Below are positions 53,152 to 61,773 of a stretch of DNA of 64,000 nucleotides, piece after piece. Origin of the DNA: Deltaproteobacteria bacterium. GTDB taxonomy: Bacteria > Myxococcota > Myxococcia > Myxococcales > Anaeromyxobacteraceae. The stretch spans positions 1 to 64,000 of the forward strand of contig JACRMN010000020.1 in the NCBI GenBank assembly GCA_016214955.1, read 5' to 3'. The notes beneath the pieces were generated by a model. The model saw only the letters and a list, made by a program, of their open reading frames with translations, made no database searches and was not told the origin of the DNA. The translations under genes were made by a program, and so were the position numbers. The first letter of the stretch is position 1, and the number at the start of each line of letters is the position of its first letter.

Positions 53152-55755
53152 ATGCGCGTCGAAGCCAAGCAGCTGGTCCGGAAGCTGACCCCCACCGCCA
53201 CCCGCGCCCTCGAGGCGGCGGTGGGCCGGGCCGCGGGGAGCGGCTTCTACGAGATCACCGTGGAGCACCTGCTGGCCCAGCTCCTCGAGCCCGACGAGGG
53301 CGACGTGGCCCGCCTCCTCCACGAGGCGCAGGCCGACCGCAAGAAGCTCCACGCCCGGGTGGAGCGCGAGCTGCAGCGCATGAAGACCGGCAACCCCGGC
53401 AGGCCCGTCATCTCCGAGAACGTCTTCCTCTGGCTCGAGGACGCCTGGCTCACCGCCTCGGTGGAGCTGGGCAGCGGCTCCCTGCGCACCGGCCACCTGC
53501 TGCTGCAGCTGGTGGCTCGGCCCGACCGCTACACCGGCGAGGCCTACCCGGAGCTGGAGGCGGTGAAGCTCCCCGAGCTCAGGGAGAACTTCGAGCTCTG
53601 GGTGGGCCCCTCGCCCGAGACCGTCGAGACCGCGCCCACGGTGGTGCCGGGCGGGCCCGGAGCGCCGGCGGCCGGCGGCGGCGAGGCACTGGCCCGCTTC
53701 TGCCAGAACTTCACCGCCCGGGCCCGCGACGGCAAGATCGATCCCATCTTCGGACGCCACCGAGAGATCCGGCAGGTGATCGACATCCTGGCGCGGCGCC
53801 GCAAGAACAACCCCATCATCGTCGGCGAGCCCGGCGTGGGGAAGACGGCGCTGGTGGAGGGGCTGGCCCTGGCCATCGCCCAGGGCGACGTGCCCGACTC
53901 GCTGAAGACGGTGGACGTCCTGGGCCTGGACCTGGGCTCGCTGCAGGCCGGCGCCGGCGTCCGCGGCGAGTTCGAGAACCGGCTCAAGGCGGTGATCACC
54001 GAGGTGAAGGCCAGCCCCAAGCCCATCGTCCTCTTCATCGACGAGGCCCACACCCTCATCGGCGCGGGCGGCGCCGGCGGGGGCGGCGACGCCGCCAACC
54101 TCCTCAAGCCGGCCCTGGCGCGCGGCGAGCTGCGCACCATCGCCGCCACCACCTGGTCCGAGTACAAGAAGTACTTCGAGAAGGACGCGGCCCTGGAGCG
54201 GCGCTTCCAGCCGGTGAAGGTGGACGAGCCCGGCGAGGAGGACGCCATCCTCATGCTCCGCGGCCTCAAGGCCACCTACGAGAAGGCCCACGGCGTCACC
54301 ATCCGCGACGACGCGGTGGTGGCGGCGGTGCAGCTCTCGCGGCGCTACCTCTCCGGCCGCCAGCTCCCCGACAAGGCGGTGGACCTCCTCGACACCGCCA
54401 CCGCCCGGGTGAAGATGGCCATGGCCACCAAGCCCGAGGGGATGGTGGCCCTGGAGCTCGACCTGGCCGGCATGGAGCGCGAGAAGGCGGCGCTGCAGCG
54501 CGACGTGGCCGAGGCCCAGCGCACCGACGACGGCGGCCTGGCGAGGATCGACGCCCGCATGGCGGATGCCCGGGCGCGGCTGGAGGAGATCCGCGGCCGC
54601 TTCGAGAAGGAGAAGGTGGCGGTCGAGGCCCTGAAGACGGCGCGGGCGGCGCTGGTGGGCGGCACCGGGCCGCGCGAGGCGGTGGACCAGGCCGCGGCGG
54701 CGCTCTCGCAGGTGCGCGGCGAGGAGGCGATGGTGGCCGCCGAGGTGGACGCCGACGCCGTGGGCCAGGTGGTGGCGGCCTGGACCGGCGTGCCGGTGAC
54801 CAAGATGAAGAGCGACCAGGTGCAGGCGGCGCTCACCCTGGAGCAGCGGCTCCAGGAGCGGGTGCGCGGCCAGCCCGAGGCGCTCAAGACGCTGGCCGAG
54901 GTGGTGCGGGTCGGCTTCGCCGGCATCCGCAACCCCAACGCCCCGGTGGGCGTCCTGCTCTTCGTCGGCCCGTCGGGCGTGGGCAAGACCGAGACCGCCA
55001 TCGCCCTCGCCGACCTGCTCTACGGCGGCGAGCGCTTCATGACCACCATCAACATGTCCGAGTTCCAGGAGAAGCACACCGTCTCCCGGCTCATCGGCTC
55101 GCCCCCCGGCTACGTGGGCTACGGCGAGGGCGGCCTGCTCACCGAGGCGGTGCGCCAGCGGCCCTACTCGGTGGTGCTCCTCGACGAGTGCGAGAAGGCC
55201 GACCTGGAGGTGATGAACCTCTTCTACCAGGTGTTCGACAAGGGCTCGCTCACCGACAGCGAGGGGCGCGAGGTCGACTTCAAGAACACCCTGGTGATCC
55301 TCACCAGCAACCTGGCCACCGACATGGTGATGGCCGCCTTCGACGACCCGGAGCGGCCCAACCTCGACGACGTGGCCAAGGTCATCCGCCCGGTGCTCTC
55401 CAAGCACTTCAAGCCGGCGCTGCTGGCCCGCATGACCGTGGTCCCCTTCGCCCCCTTGCCCAAGGACGTGCTTCGCGAGATCGTGGAGCTCAAGCTGCGC
55501 TCGGTGGCCCGGCGGCTCCTGGAGAGCCACAAGATCGCCACCACCTTCACGCCCGAGCTGCTCGACGGGCTGGTGGCGCGCTGCACCGAGGCCGAGACCG
55601 GCGCCCGCAACGTTGACCACGTGCTGCGCTCGGGCCTGATGCCGGTGCTGTCGCGGACGCTGCTGGAGAAGATGGCGGCCGGCGAGAAGCCGACCCGCCT
55701 GGAGGTTGGGCTCAAGGCCGACGGAGGCTTCGACCTGCAGCTGACGCAGGGATGA
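53152..55755 (+). CDS. clpV: T6SS sheath-disassembly ATPase ClpV (TssH)
   Basis: An 867-residue Clp/Hsp100 ATPase. The N-domain (~1-150) binds contracted TssC. The first AAA+ module has Walker A GEPGVGKT (225-232) and FIDEAHTLIG. A middle coiled-coil domain follows (~430-530). The second AAA+ module has GPSGVGKT (606-613) and VVLLDECEKAD, and a C-terminal D2 small domain. The N-domain and the Gly/Ala linker after it (~165-178) identify it as ClpV rather than ClpB. GAGGGAGGAC precedes the start. It follows tssG by 24 bases. Confidence 0.95.
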   Translation: MRVEAKQLVRKLTPTATRALEAAVGRAAGSGFYEITVEHLLAQLLEPDEGDVARLLHEAQADRKKLHARVERELQRMKTGNPGRPVISENVFLWLEDAWLTASVELGSGSLRTGHLLLQLVARPDRYTGEAYPELEAVKLPELRENFELWVGPSPETVETAPTVVPGGPGAPAAGGGEALARFCQNFTARARDGKIDPIFGRHREIRQVIDILARRRKNNPIIVGEPGVGKTALVEGLALAIAQGDVPDSLKTVDVLGLDLGSLQAGAGVRGEFENRLKAVITEVKASPKPIVLFIDEAHTLIGAGGAGGGGDAANLLKPALARGELRTIAATTWSEYKKYFEKDAALERRFQPVKVDEPGEEDAILMLRGLKATYEKAHGVTIRDDAVVAAVQLSRRYLSGRQLPDKAVDLLDTATARVKMAMATKPEGMVALELDLAGMEREKAALQRDVAEAQRTDDGGLARIDARMADARARLEEIRGRFEKEKVAVEALKTARAALVGGTGPREAVDQAAAALSQVRGEEAMVAAEVDADAVGQVVAAWTGVPVTKMKSDQVQAALTLEQRLQERVRGQPEALKTLAEVVRVGFAGIRNPNAPVGVLLFVGPSGVGKTETAIALADLLYGGERFMTTINMSEFQEKHTVSRLIGSPPGYVGYGEGGLLTEAVRQRPYSVVLLDECEKADLEVMNLFYQVFDKGSLTDSEGREVDFKNTLVILTSNLATDMVMAAFDDPERPNLDDVAKVIRPVLSKHFKPALLARMTVVPFAPLPKDVLREIVELKLRSVARRLLESHKIATTFTPELLDGLVARCTEAETGARNVDHVLRSGLMPVLSRTLLEKMAAGEKPTRLEVGLKADGGFDLQLTQG

Positions 55756-55765
55756 TGATTCGCCG

Positions 55766-57208
55766 ATGATGCCACTCGTCGTACGCGTGGAGGATCTCAA
55801 GACCGGGGCGTCGTCCCAGTACGCCTTCATCAAGTCGCCGGTCCGGATCGGGCGCAGCGAGATCAACGACCTCCCGCTGCCCTACGGGTTCGTCTCCACG
55901 TGGCACGGCCTGGTGCGCTTCGACGAGCGCGAGGCCCACTACCTCGACCTGGGCTCCACGAACGGCTCCTCGGTCAACGGGGCGCGGCTCGAGACCAACT
56001 CCCCCATGCGGCTGGAGCCCGGGGCCGAGGTGACCATCGGCCAGCTGCGGCTCACCTTCGCGCGGCGGGCCACCGGCGAGCGGCCGGCGGTGGCCCCGCA
56101 GGCCACCATGTTCGCCATGCGGGTGGCCAACCTGCCGCCCGAGCCGCCGGCTCGCCCGCCGCCGCCCACCGCCGCGGCCCCGGTGGCCGCCGGGACGGCC
56201 GGCGCCGGGCGGGCCACCGCCGCGGCGGCGCGACCGCCCACCCCGGCGCCCATCCCCGACCTGGCGCGGGAGGTGGCCGACGCCGCGGTGGAGGCGGCGG
56301 CCCTCGACCTCGACCTGCTCTACGCCTCGTGGCGCGGCGCCTGGGAGCACCTGCGCAACCAGATGGAGCAGGTGCTCTCCGGGCTCGACGGCCCGGCCCG
56401 CACCGCCGCGCTGCGCCGCCTCGCCGAGAAGTACGCCTCGGTGACCGGCGAGCCCGCCTTCCGCGACATGGGCGGCAGCGGCCCCGCCGGCGGCGCCGCC
56501 ACCCCTCCGCCCGCGGGCGGCGGCTTCTCGGTGCCGGCACCGGCCCCGCACCCCGGCGGCGGGCGGCTGCTGACCGCCTTCGCCGAGGCCTACCTGCCGC
56601 CGAGCGTGAAGCTGTCGGAGGCCGAGGTGCCGCAGCAGGTGCTGGGCCGCGTGGCCGACGTGCTCGAGACCTTCGCCCGCTCCTACGTGGAGATGCGGAA
56701 GGGGTACGAGGAGTTCGGCCGCGAGATGGGCGTGCGCACGGTGCAGGGCAACGGGCCGGTGGAGCAGGCCCGCGACCCGAAGCAGCTCCTCGCCTACCTC
56801 CTCGACCCCAGCCACCCGACCCGATCGCGCGAGATGCAGGCCGCCTTCGCCGACCTGATGGTGCACCAGGTGGCGCTGCTCAACGGCGTTGTCGAGGGGG
56901 CCAAGGCGCTGCTCGAGCCCCTCGACCCGCAGAAGATCGAGGAGGCCAGCCCGGGCGGCTTCTGGCCCATGAAGGCCCAGGCGCTGTGGAAGCTGTACGT
57001 GGAGCGGTACCAGGAGCTCCAGGACGAGGACAGCGCCATCGAGGAGAAGCTCTTCGGCCGCCGCTTCGGCCGGGCCTACACCAGCATGCTGGGGCAGCGC
57101 GGCGGGGGCGAGGTCGAGGACGCGGACGAGGACGAGGACGACGACCGCGACGGGGAAGAGGAAGAGGAAGAGGACGAGCGGCCGCCGCCGCGCCGCCGCG
57201 GCCGCTAG
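55766..57208 (+). CDS. T6SS FHA protein (Fha/TagH-like)
   Basis: A 480-residue cytoplasmic protein. The N-terminal FHA domain (~1-95) has IGRSEINDLPLP, STWHGLVRF and LGSTNGSSVNG, so phosphothreonine binding is likely. A Pro/Ala-rich linker (~125-170) precedes a helical C-terminal domain (~265-440, YVEMRKGYEEFGREMGVR) typical of T6SS FHA proteins. The tail is very acidic and then basic (EEEEEDERPPPRRRGR). It is the expected target of the PpkA kinase and partner of TagF in the post-translational switch. ATG 55766 is used; ATG 55769 is the next codon and equally possible. Confidence 0.9.
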   Translation: MMPLVVRVEDLKTGASSQYAFIKSPVRIGRSEINDLPLPYGFVSTWHGLVRFDEREAHYLDLGSTNGSSVNGARLETNSPMRLEPGAEVTIGQLRLTFARRATGERPAVAPQATMFAMRVANLPPEPPARPPPPTAAAPVAAGTAGAGRATAAAARPPTPAPIPDLAREVADAAVEAAALDLDLLYASWRGAWEHLRNQMEQVLSGLDGPARTAALRRLAEKYASVTGEPAFRDMGGSGPAGGAATPPPAGGGFSVPAPAPHPGGGRLLTAFAEAYLPPSVKLSEAEVPQQVLGRVADVLETFARSYVEMRKGYEEFGREMGVRTVQGNGPVEQARDPKQLLAYLLDPSHPTRSREMQAAFADLMVHQVALLNGVVEGAKALLEPLDPQKIEEASPGGFWPMKAQALWKLYVERYQELQDEDSAIEEKLFGRRFGRAYTSMLGQRGGGEVEDADEDEDDDRDGEEEEEEDERPPPRRRGR

Positions 57209-57264
57209 CCGCATCACGTGCTCGCCGCGGCCGGCGTGGTAGAAGCGGCCGCAGAGAGGTGACC

Positions 57265-58173
57265 ATGCGTCTCGCCGCCACCATCGCCGCCGCACTCCTG
57301 GCCGCCTGCGCCTCCGGTCCCAAGCAGGAGGAGCACAAGTGGGCCGAGGATGCCCTCTGCGCCATGGAGCGGCCCTGGGACGCGCCGGTGACCACCGAGG
57401 TGCTCCTCTCGCTGGTGGTGCGCGGCTGGGATCCGCGGACCCGCATGGCCACCAGCCCGGCCATCGACTGCGAGGGGCGCCAGATCGCCTGGACCGGCCC
57501 GGGCCTGGCCTGCGCCGACAACAACCTCGCCCAGACGCACCTCCCGCCTCGCCCGCTCGGCGCCGAGGACGTGGTGGTGAGCCAGCTCGCCCCGGAGCGG
57601 CAGCTGGTCTGGGTCCTCACCAACCGCTACGCCTCGGGCGACGCCTCGGGCCCGGTGGCGCTGGTGGAGCGCACACGGCGGGCGCTGCTGGTGCGGGCCC
57701 AGGGCGTGCTGCGGGCCTTCCCGGCGAAGGCGCGGCTTCGGCTCGAGAAGATGGGCAAGGAGCAGCTGCTGGTGGCCGAGGGGGAGCGCTGCGGCGCCGC
57801 GGGCACCACCTGCGACCGGACCGTGCGCCTCCTGGCGGTGCGCGGCGACCGCTTCCAGCCGGTGACCTTCGTGGACGAGCGCGGCGGCTGCGTGGCCCCC
57901 GGCCTGGTGTTCCTGCTGCGCGAGGAGTCGGACCGGCTGGAGTCGGGCTGGCGCCGGCGCTACGAGCTCTCCTCCACGCTCACCTTCGGCGCCGAGAGCG
58001 TCGCCGTGCAGGAGCAGGTGGTCATCCGCGACATCGACCCCAGGAACCCCAGCGCCCCCGGCCGCCTGTTCCGGCGGGCCGAGGGCGACTACACGGTGCG
58101 GCTGCAGCCCGACGGCCGGTTCCTCACCGCCGGCTCTCCGCTCTGGGGCGCGATGCGCGGGCGGCCGCAGTGA
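57265..58173 (+). CDS. Lipoprotein at the end of the T6SS operon
   Basis: A 302-residue predicted lipoprotein (MRLAATIAAALLAAC, lipobox Cys15). The mature part has several cysteines and beta-rich segments and no recognised domain. It follows the fha gene by 56 bases on the same strand and has AGAGAGG as ribosome binding site. Its role is unknown; candidates are a T6SS accessory such as a TagQ-type outer-membrane lipoprotein in an upstream sensing cascade, or an unrelated gene. Confidence 0.75.
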   Translation: MRLAATIAAALLAACASGPKQEEHKWAEDALCAMERPWDAPVTTEVLLSLVVRGWDPRTRMATSPAIDCEGRQIAWTGPGLACADNNLAQTHLPPRPLGAEDVVVSQLAPERQLVWVLTNRYASGDASGPVALVERTRRALLVRAQGVLRAFPAKARLRLEKMGKEQLLVAEGERCGAAGTTCDRTVRLLAVRGDRFQPVTFVDERGGCVAPGLVFLLREESDRLESGWRRRYELSSTLTFGAESVAVQEQVVIRDIDPRNPSAPGRLFRRAEGDYTVRLQPDGRFLTAGSPLWGAMRGRPQ

Positions 58174-58207
58174 GCCGTCCCGCGCGGCTGCCGGACGAGG
58201 CCGCCCC

Positions 58208-58792
58208 CTAGAAGTAGAGGCCGATCCCGAACAGCGCCGTCCCCATCCCCAGGCCGTTGCCGTTCAGGTTCTGGACGTCGGTGGGGGAGAGGTCGCTGAA
58301 GACGCGGCCCTTGGCCTCGGCGGTGAGGAAGAGCTCGGGCGTGAGGAAGAAGTCGATGCCGGCCGAGGCCGAGGCGGTGCCGCGCCACACGTCCTCGGGG
58401 CCGAGGCGGGCCGCCCCCACACCCACCGAGAGGAAGGGCTGCAGCGGGGTCCAGTGCATGAAGTTGTACTTGAGCGAGGCGTCCACGATCCGGTCGTGGC
58501 GATTGGCCTCGACGCCGAAGCGCAGCCGGGCGCCGCTGTACGGGGCGCGGAGCTCGAGCGCCGCGGCGCCGTGGGAGATGGCGTCGGACTTGGCGCGGCC
58601 GTCGCCGAACGACAGCTCCGAGACGCCGAAGGGCATGAGCACCAGCCCCACGACGCCGCGGGGGCCGGCACTCACCCGAGGGGCATAGCCGGGCGGCGGT
58701 GGAGGCGGCGGCGACGGCGGCGGTGGGCCGGGCGGGTAGGCATGCGGGTGCGAGAGGCTCAGGGCGACGAGAGCGGCGGCAGCGAAAGTCAT
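58208..58792 (-). CDS. Outer-membrane beta-barrel protein
   Basis: A 194-residue exported protein. ATG 58792 is used because CGGAGACC precedes it and it begins a short signal peptide (MTFAAAALVALSLSHPHA). A Pro-rich run PPPPSPPPPPPP follows. The remainder has alternating amphipathic strands (ARLRFGVEANRHDRIVDASLKY, FFLTPELFLTAEAKGRVFSDL) and ends FGIGLYF, a classic barrel-terminal aromatic. It resembles small OmpW/OprF-like or lipid A-modifying barrels only in general form. It converges with the T6SS lipoprotein gene. Confidence 0.8.
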   Translation of the reverse strand: MTFAAAALVALSLSHPHAYPPGPPPPSPPPPPPPGYAPRVSAGPRGVVGLVLMPFGVSELSFGDGRAKSDAISHGAAALELRAPYSGARLRFGVEANRHDRIVDASLKYNFMHWTPLQPFLSVGVGAARLGPEDVWRGTASASAGIDFFLTPELFLTAEAKGRVFSDLSPTDVQNLNGNGLGMGTALFGIGLYF

Positions 58793-58924
58793 GGCGGTCT
58801 CCGTGTCTCCCCGGAGCAATGGCAAGGCCCGTGCCGCGGCCCACACCCCCGGGTTCCAGGGGTTTGGACGGGCGGGCTGTTGCGGGCATTCACGGGAGCG
58901 CCGCCGGGGCACCCCCGGTCGGGA

Positions 58925-59962
58925 CTACTCTGCGCCCTCGTCCTCGGGCTCTTCCTCCTGCGCCTGGCCACGCTTGCGCAGGCCGGCCTGCTCCAGCGCG
59001 CGCGCCACGCCTCGCGGCTTGCGCTCGTCGGGCAGCGCACCCTGGGGCGCGGCCACCGAGGGCACGGTGTCGCCCCAGCCGGTGAGGCGCGCGGTGAGGT
59101 CCACCTCGGTGCGCAGCCGCGGATCGGACTTCTGGCCCAGCGCGCCCCGGAGCCGCACCTGCAGCGGCACGCCGCTCTGGGCGTCGAGCCACAGCTCGCC
59201 CTCGACGGCGAGCGGCACGCGCTCCTCGAGGAGCTGGGCGCGCCGCCGCGTGTCCTCGTCGCCCTCGGCCGCGGTGGCATAGGCGAGCGGCGCGGGGAGC
59301 GCGCTGCCGCCGGCCTGGGCCAGCCTGACGCCGAAGCGCCGGGCCGGACGGCCCAGCAGCGAGCCGTCGCCGCGCGGCTCGTAGGCCAGCGAGCCGAAGA
59401 GCCCGGCCACCTCGCCGGCCAGGCGGAAGCTCTCGTCGCGGAAGCGGCGGGCGTCGCGGCCCCTGTCGGTGGGCCGCTCGCGGAAGGGAGCGTAGCGGCC
59501 GCGGGCGTAGGTCATGCCCCCGGCATAGACCACCTCGCGCCCCGACTCGGCGCCGCTCCAGGTGCCCGGATCCACCTCGGCCAGCGCCTGGAAGTCTCCG
59601 CTGGCGAGCTGGCGGACCTGGTGCCGCTCGGTGGCGCGCACGCGCAGCGGCTCGGGCGCGGCGGCAGGAGCCGGCGCGGGAGCCTGGGCTGCGTCGGGAG
59701 CGGGCGCCGGGGCCGCAGCGGCCGCGGGCGCAGCGCGCGACACCGACCAGGTGACCTGGGCGGAGTACTCCAGCGAGCCCAGCCGCCGGGCCGCCTCGTC
59801 GGCATCCCACAGCAGCGCCGACTCCGGGTGGCTCCAGTCCATGGGCACCGGGGCGCGGGCGCGGTCCCGCGCCTCGAGCCGGGCGCGCGCCTCCTTGCCG
59901 CCGCCGCGGGAGCAGGCGGCCAGGAGGAGGGTGCAGCCGAGGAGCAGGGCGCGGCGAGCCAT
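58925..59962 (-). CDS. Predicted lipoprotein, function unknown
   Basis: A 345-residue lipoprotein (MARRALLLGCTLLLAACS, lipobox Cys17). After an Ala/Pro-rich linker (~78-105), the body shows a beta-rich region (RQLASGDFQALAEVDPGTWSG, VVYAGGMTYARGRYAPFRER). A segment (EELWLDAQSGVPLQVRLRG in part, VPLAVEGELWLDAQSGVPLQ) recalls LolA/LolB-like or outer-membrane lipoprotein-sorting folds. The C-terminus is acidic. It is 12 bases downstream of the HflX gene on the same strand and probably co-transcribed. Confidence 0.75.
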   Translation of the reverse strand: MARRALLLGCTLLLAACSRGGGKEARARLEARDRARAPVPMDWSHPESALLWDADEAARRLGSLEYSAQVTWSVSRAAPAAAAAPAPAPDAAQAPAPAPAAAPEPLRVRATERHQVRQLASGDFQALAEVDPGTWSGAESGREVVYAGGMTYARGRYAPFRERPTDRGRDARRFRDESFRLAGEVAGLFGSLAYEPRGDGSLLGRPARRFGVRLAQAGGSALPAPLAYATAAEGDEDTRRRAQLLEERVPLAVEGELWLDAQSGVPLQVRLRGALGQKSDPRLRTEVDLTARLTGWGDTVPSVAAPQGALPDERKPRGVARALEQAGLRKRGQAQEEEPEDEGAE

Positions 59963-59974
59963 GGGCGGGAGACT

Positions 59975-61678
59975 CTACCCAGGCCGGCCGGTGAAGGCCA
60001 CCCGGGCGTCGCGCCAGAGAACCTGCTCGCAGCGGTGGAGCAGGGCCTCGAAGCCGGTGCGCTCGGCCGCCGAGACCGCCACCCCGTCGCGCTGGTGGGC
60101 CAGCGCCTCGGCCTGGCCGGGCGGCAGCCGGTCGGCCTTGTTGAAGACCAGGATGCGCGGCGTCGAGAGCAGGTCGAGGGAGCGGAGGATGGACTCCACC
60201 GCCTCCACCTGCCCGTCCCATCGCGGGTCGGCGGCGTCGACCACGTGGAGCAGCAGGTCGGCGTCGTGGAGCTCCTCCAGCGTGGCGCGGAAGGCGGCCA
60301 CCAGGTCCTCGGGCAGGTCGCGGATGAAGCCCACCGTGTCGGTGATGATCACCTCGCGCTCGCGCGGGAAGCGGAGCCGGCGGCTGGTGGGGTCGAGGGT
60401 GGCGAAGAGCACGTCCTCGGCCAGCACCTCGGAGCCGGTGAGGGCGTTGAGGAGCGTGGACTTGCCGGCGTTGGTGTATCCGACGATGGAGAGCACCGGC
60501 AGGCCGTTCTCGTTGCGCTTGCGGCGCCGCACCGCCCGGCTCTCGGACAGCCCCTCGATGCGCCGCTCCAGGGCGGTGATGCGGTCGCGCACCCGGCGCC
60601 TGTCGATCTCCAGCTTGGTCTCGCCGGGGCCGCGCCCGCCGATGCCGCCCGCCAGGCGCGAGAGCGAGTCGTCGCGCCCCACCAGCCGCGGGTACAGGTA
60701 CTTGAGCTGGGCCAGCTCCACCTGCAGCTTGCCGTCGGACGACTGGGCCCGCTGGGCGAAGATGTCGAGGATGAGCTGGGTGCGATCCAGGATCTTGAGG
60801 CTGGTGGCCTCGGCGATGTGGATGGCCTGCGAGGGGGAGAGGTCGGCGTCGAAGATGATGACGTCGGCCATGAGCTGCATGGAGCGCAGCAGGATGTCCT
60901 CGAGCTTGCCCTTGCCGATGAGCGTGCGCGGGTCGATCTCGCGGCGGAGCTGGAGCACGGCGTCGATGACCTCGACGCCGGCGGTGCGCGACAGCTCCCG
61001 CAGCTCCAGCAGGGAGGCCTCGGCCTCGGCGCGGCTCCGCCCCTTGCCGCCCACGCCCACCAGGATGGCCCGCTCGCGGCCGCCGGTGCGGCGCGCCGTC
61101 TGGGCCCGGGCGAACTCCTCCTCCAGCGCCAGCGCCCCGGCCAGCGGGTCGTAGAAGAGCTCGTGCACCGAGGCGGCGCGCTCGTCCTTCCACAGCGCCC
61201 CCTGGGCGTTCTGGGGCACGAGGTGGGCCAGGTGCACCTGCCCCGGAAGGCCGTCGTCCTTCACCTCGATGGCCGCCACCAGGTCGAGCCGGAGCAGCGC
61301 CAGGTCGGTGTGGTCGTCGCGGGTCAGCGGCTCGCCGTCGAGGTGGGTGTGCACCAGCCGCAGGCCGCGGAGCCGGTGGGAGCCGGCGCGGGCGCGGCCC
61401 ACGTCGGGGAGCACCAGCTTGCGGGCGTCGCCCACCACCACCCACTGCACGTCGCCCTTGCGGTCGAGGAGCACGCCGACCTGGCGGTTGGTCTCGCGGC
61501 TCCACTCGGTGAGGTGGCGCGCCAGCTCGGGGGAGATCACCTCGGCGGCATCGACCCGGCGGCGGTAGGTGCGGCGGAGGGCGTGGAGCTGGCTCTGCTT
61601 GAGGCCCAGCGTGTTGCCGTGGACTTCTTCCAATCGGGGTTCCGACCATCCTTCCCTGCGGCAGGCGAGGGAGAGCAT
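59975..61678 (-). CDS. hflX: GTPase HflX
   Basis: A ribosome-associated GTPase (567 residues from ATG 61678). The Obg-HflX superfamily signature GGRGPGETKLE is at ~347-357, then G1 GYTNAGKST (~400-408), G3 DTVGFI and G4 NKAD. The N-terminal ~190 residues (ETNRQVGVLLDRKGD, RLRGLRLVHTHL) form the long N-terminal HflX domain. HflX splits stalled 70S ribosomes in other bacteria. The start is uncertain. ATG 61678 has no clear ribosome binding site; TTG 61633 begins LEEVHGNTLGL and is about as likely. Confidence 0.93.
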   Translation of the reverse strand: MLSLACRREGWSEPRLEEVHGNTLGLKQSQLHALRRTYRRRVDAAEVISPELARHLTEWSRETNRQVGVLLDRKGDVQWVVVGDARKLVLPDVGRARAGSHRLRGLRLVHTHLDGEPLTRDDHTDLALLRLDLVAAIEVKDDGLPGQVHLAHLVPQNAQGALWKDERAASVHELFYDPLAGALALEEEFARAQTARRTGGRERAILVGVGGKGRSRAEAEASLLELRELSRTAGVEVIDAVLQLRREIDPRTLIGKGKLEDILLRSMQLMADVIIFDADLSPSQAIHIAEATSLKILDRTQLILDIFAQRAQSSDGKLQVELAQLKYLYPRLVGRDDSLSRLAGGIGGRGPGETKLEIDRRRVRDRITALERRIEGLSESRAVRRRKRNENGLPVLSIVGYTNAGKSTLLNALTGSEVLAEDVLFATLDPTSRRLRFPREREVIITDTVGFIRDLPEDLVAAFRATLEELHDADLLLHVVDAADPRWDGQVEAVESILRSLDLLSTPRILVFNKADRLPPGQAEALAHQRDGVAVSAAERTGFEALLHRCEQVLWRDARVAFTGRPG

Positions 61679-61738
61679 AGCGCCGGGAGCGGCCGCGGGC
61701 CACGGGCGCGCAGGGCCGCGCCGACGCGCCACTCCGGG

Positions 61739-61744
61739 TAGAAT
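61739..61744 (+). promoter_or_regulatory. -10 element of the DUF2339 gene
   Basis: TAGAAT matches the -10 consensus at five of six positions. The predicted start near 61751 leaves ~23 bases, with GGGAG before the GTG at 61774. No clear -35 is visible in the GC-rich sequence upstream. Confidence 0.4.
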
Positions 61745-61773
61745 TCGCCGATCGCCCCCGTCCGGGAGCCCCC

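Noticed and set aside
49215-55616. A 2133-codon plus-strand frame overlapping the T6SS core
   Set aside because: It is out of frame with six well-supported tss genes and is Arg/Gly/Pro-rich without domains.
49198-55866. A 2222-codon open frame on the minus strand
   Set aside because: It lies antisense to the hcp-tssE-tssF-tssG-clpV genes and has no domain or sensible start.
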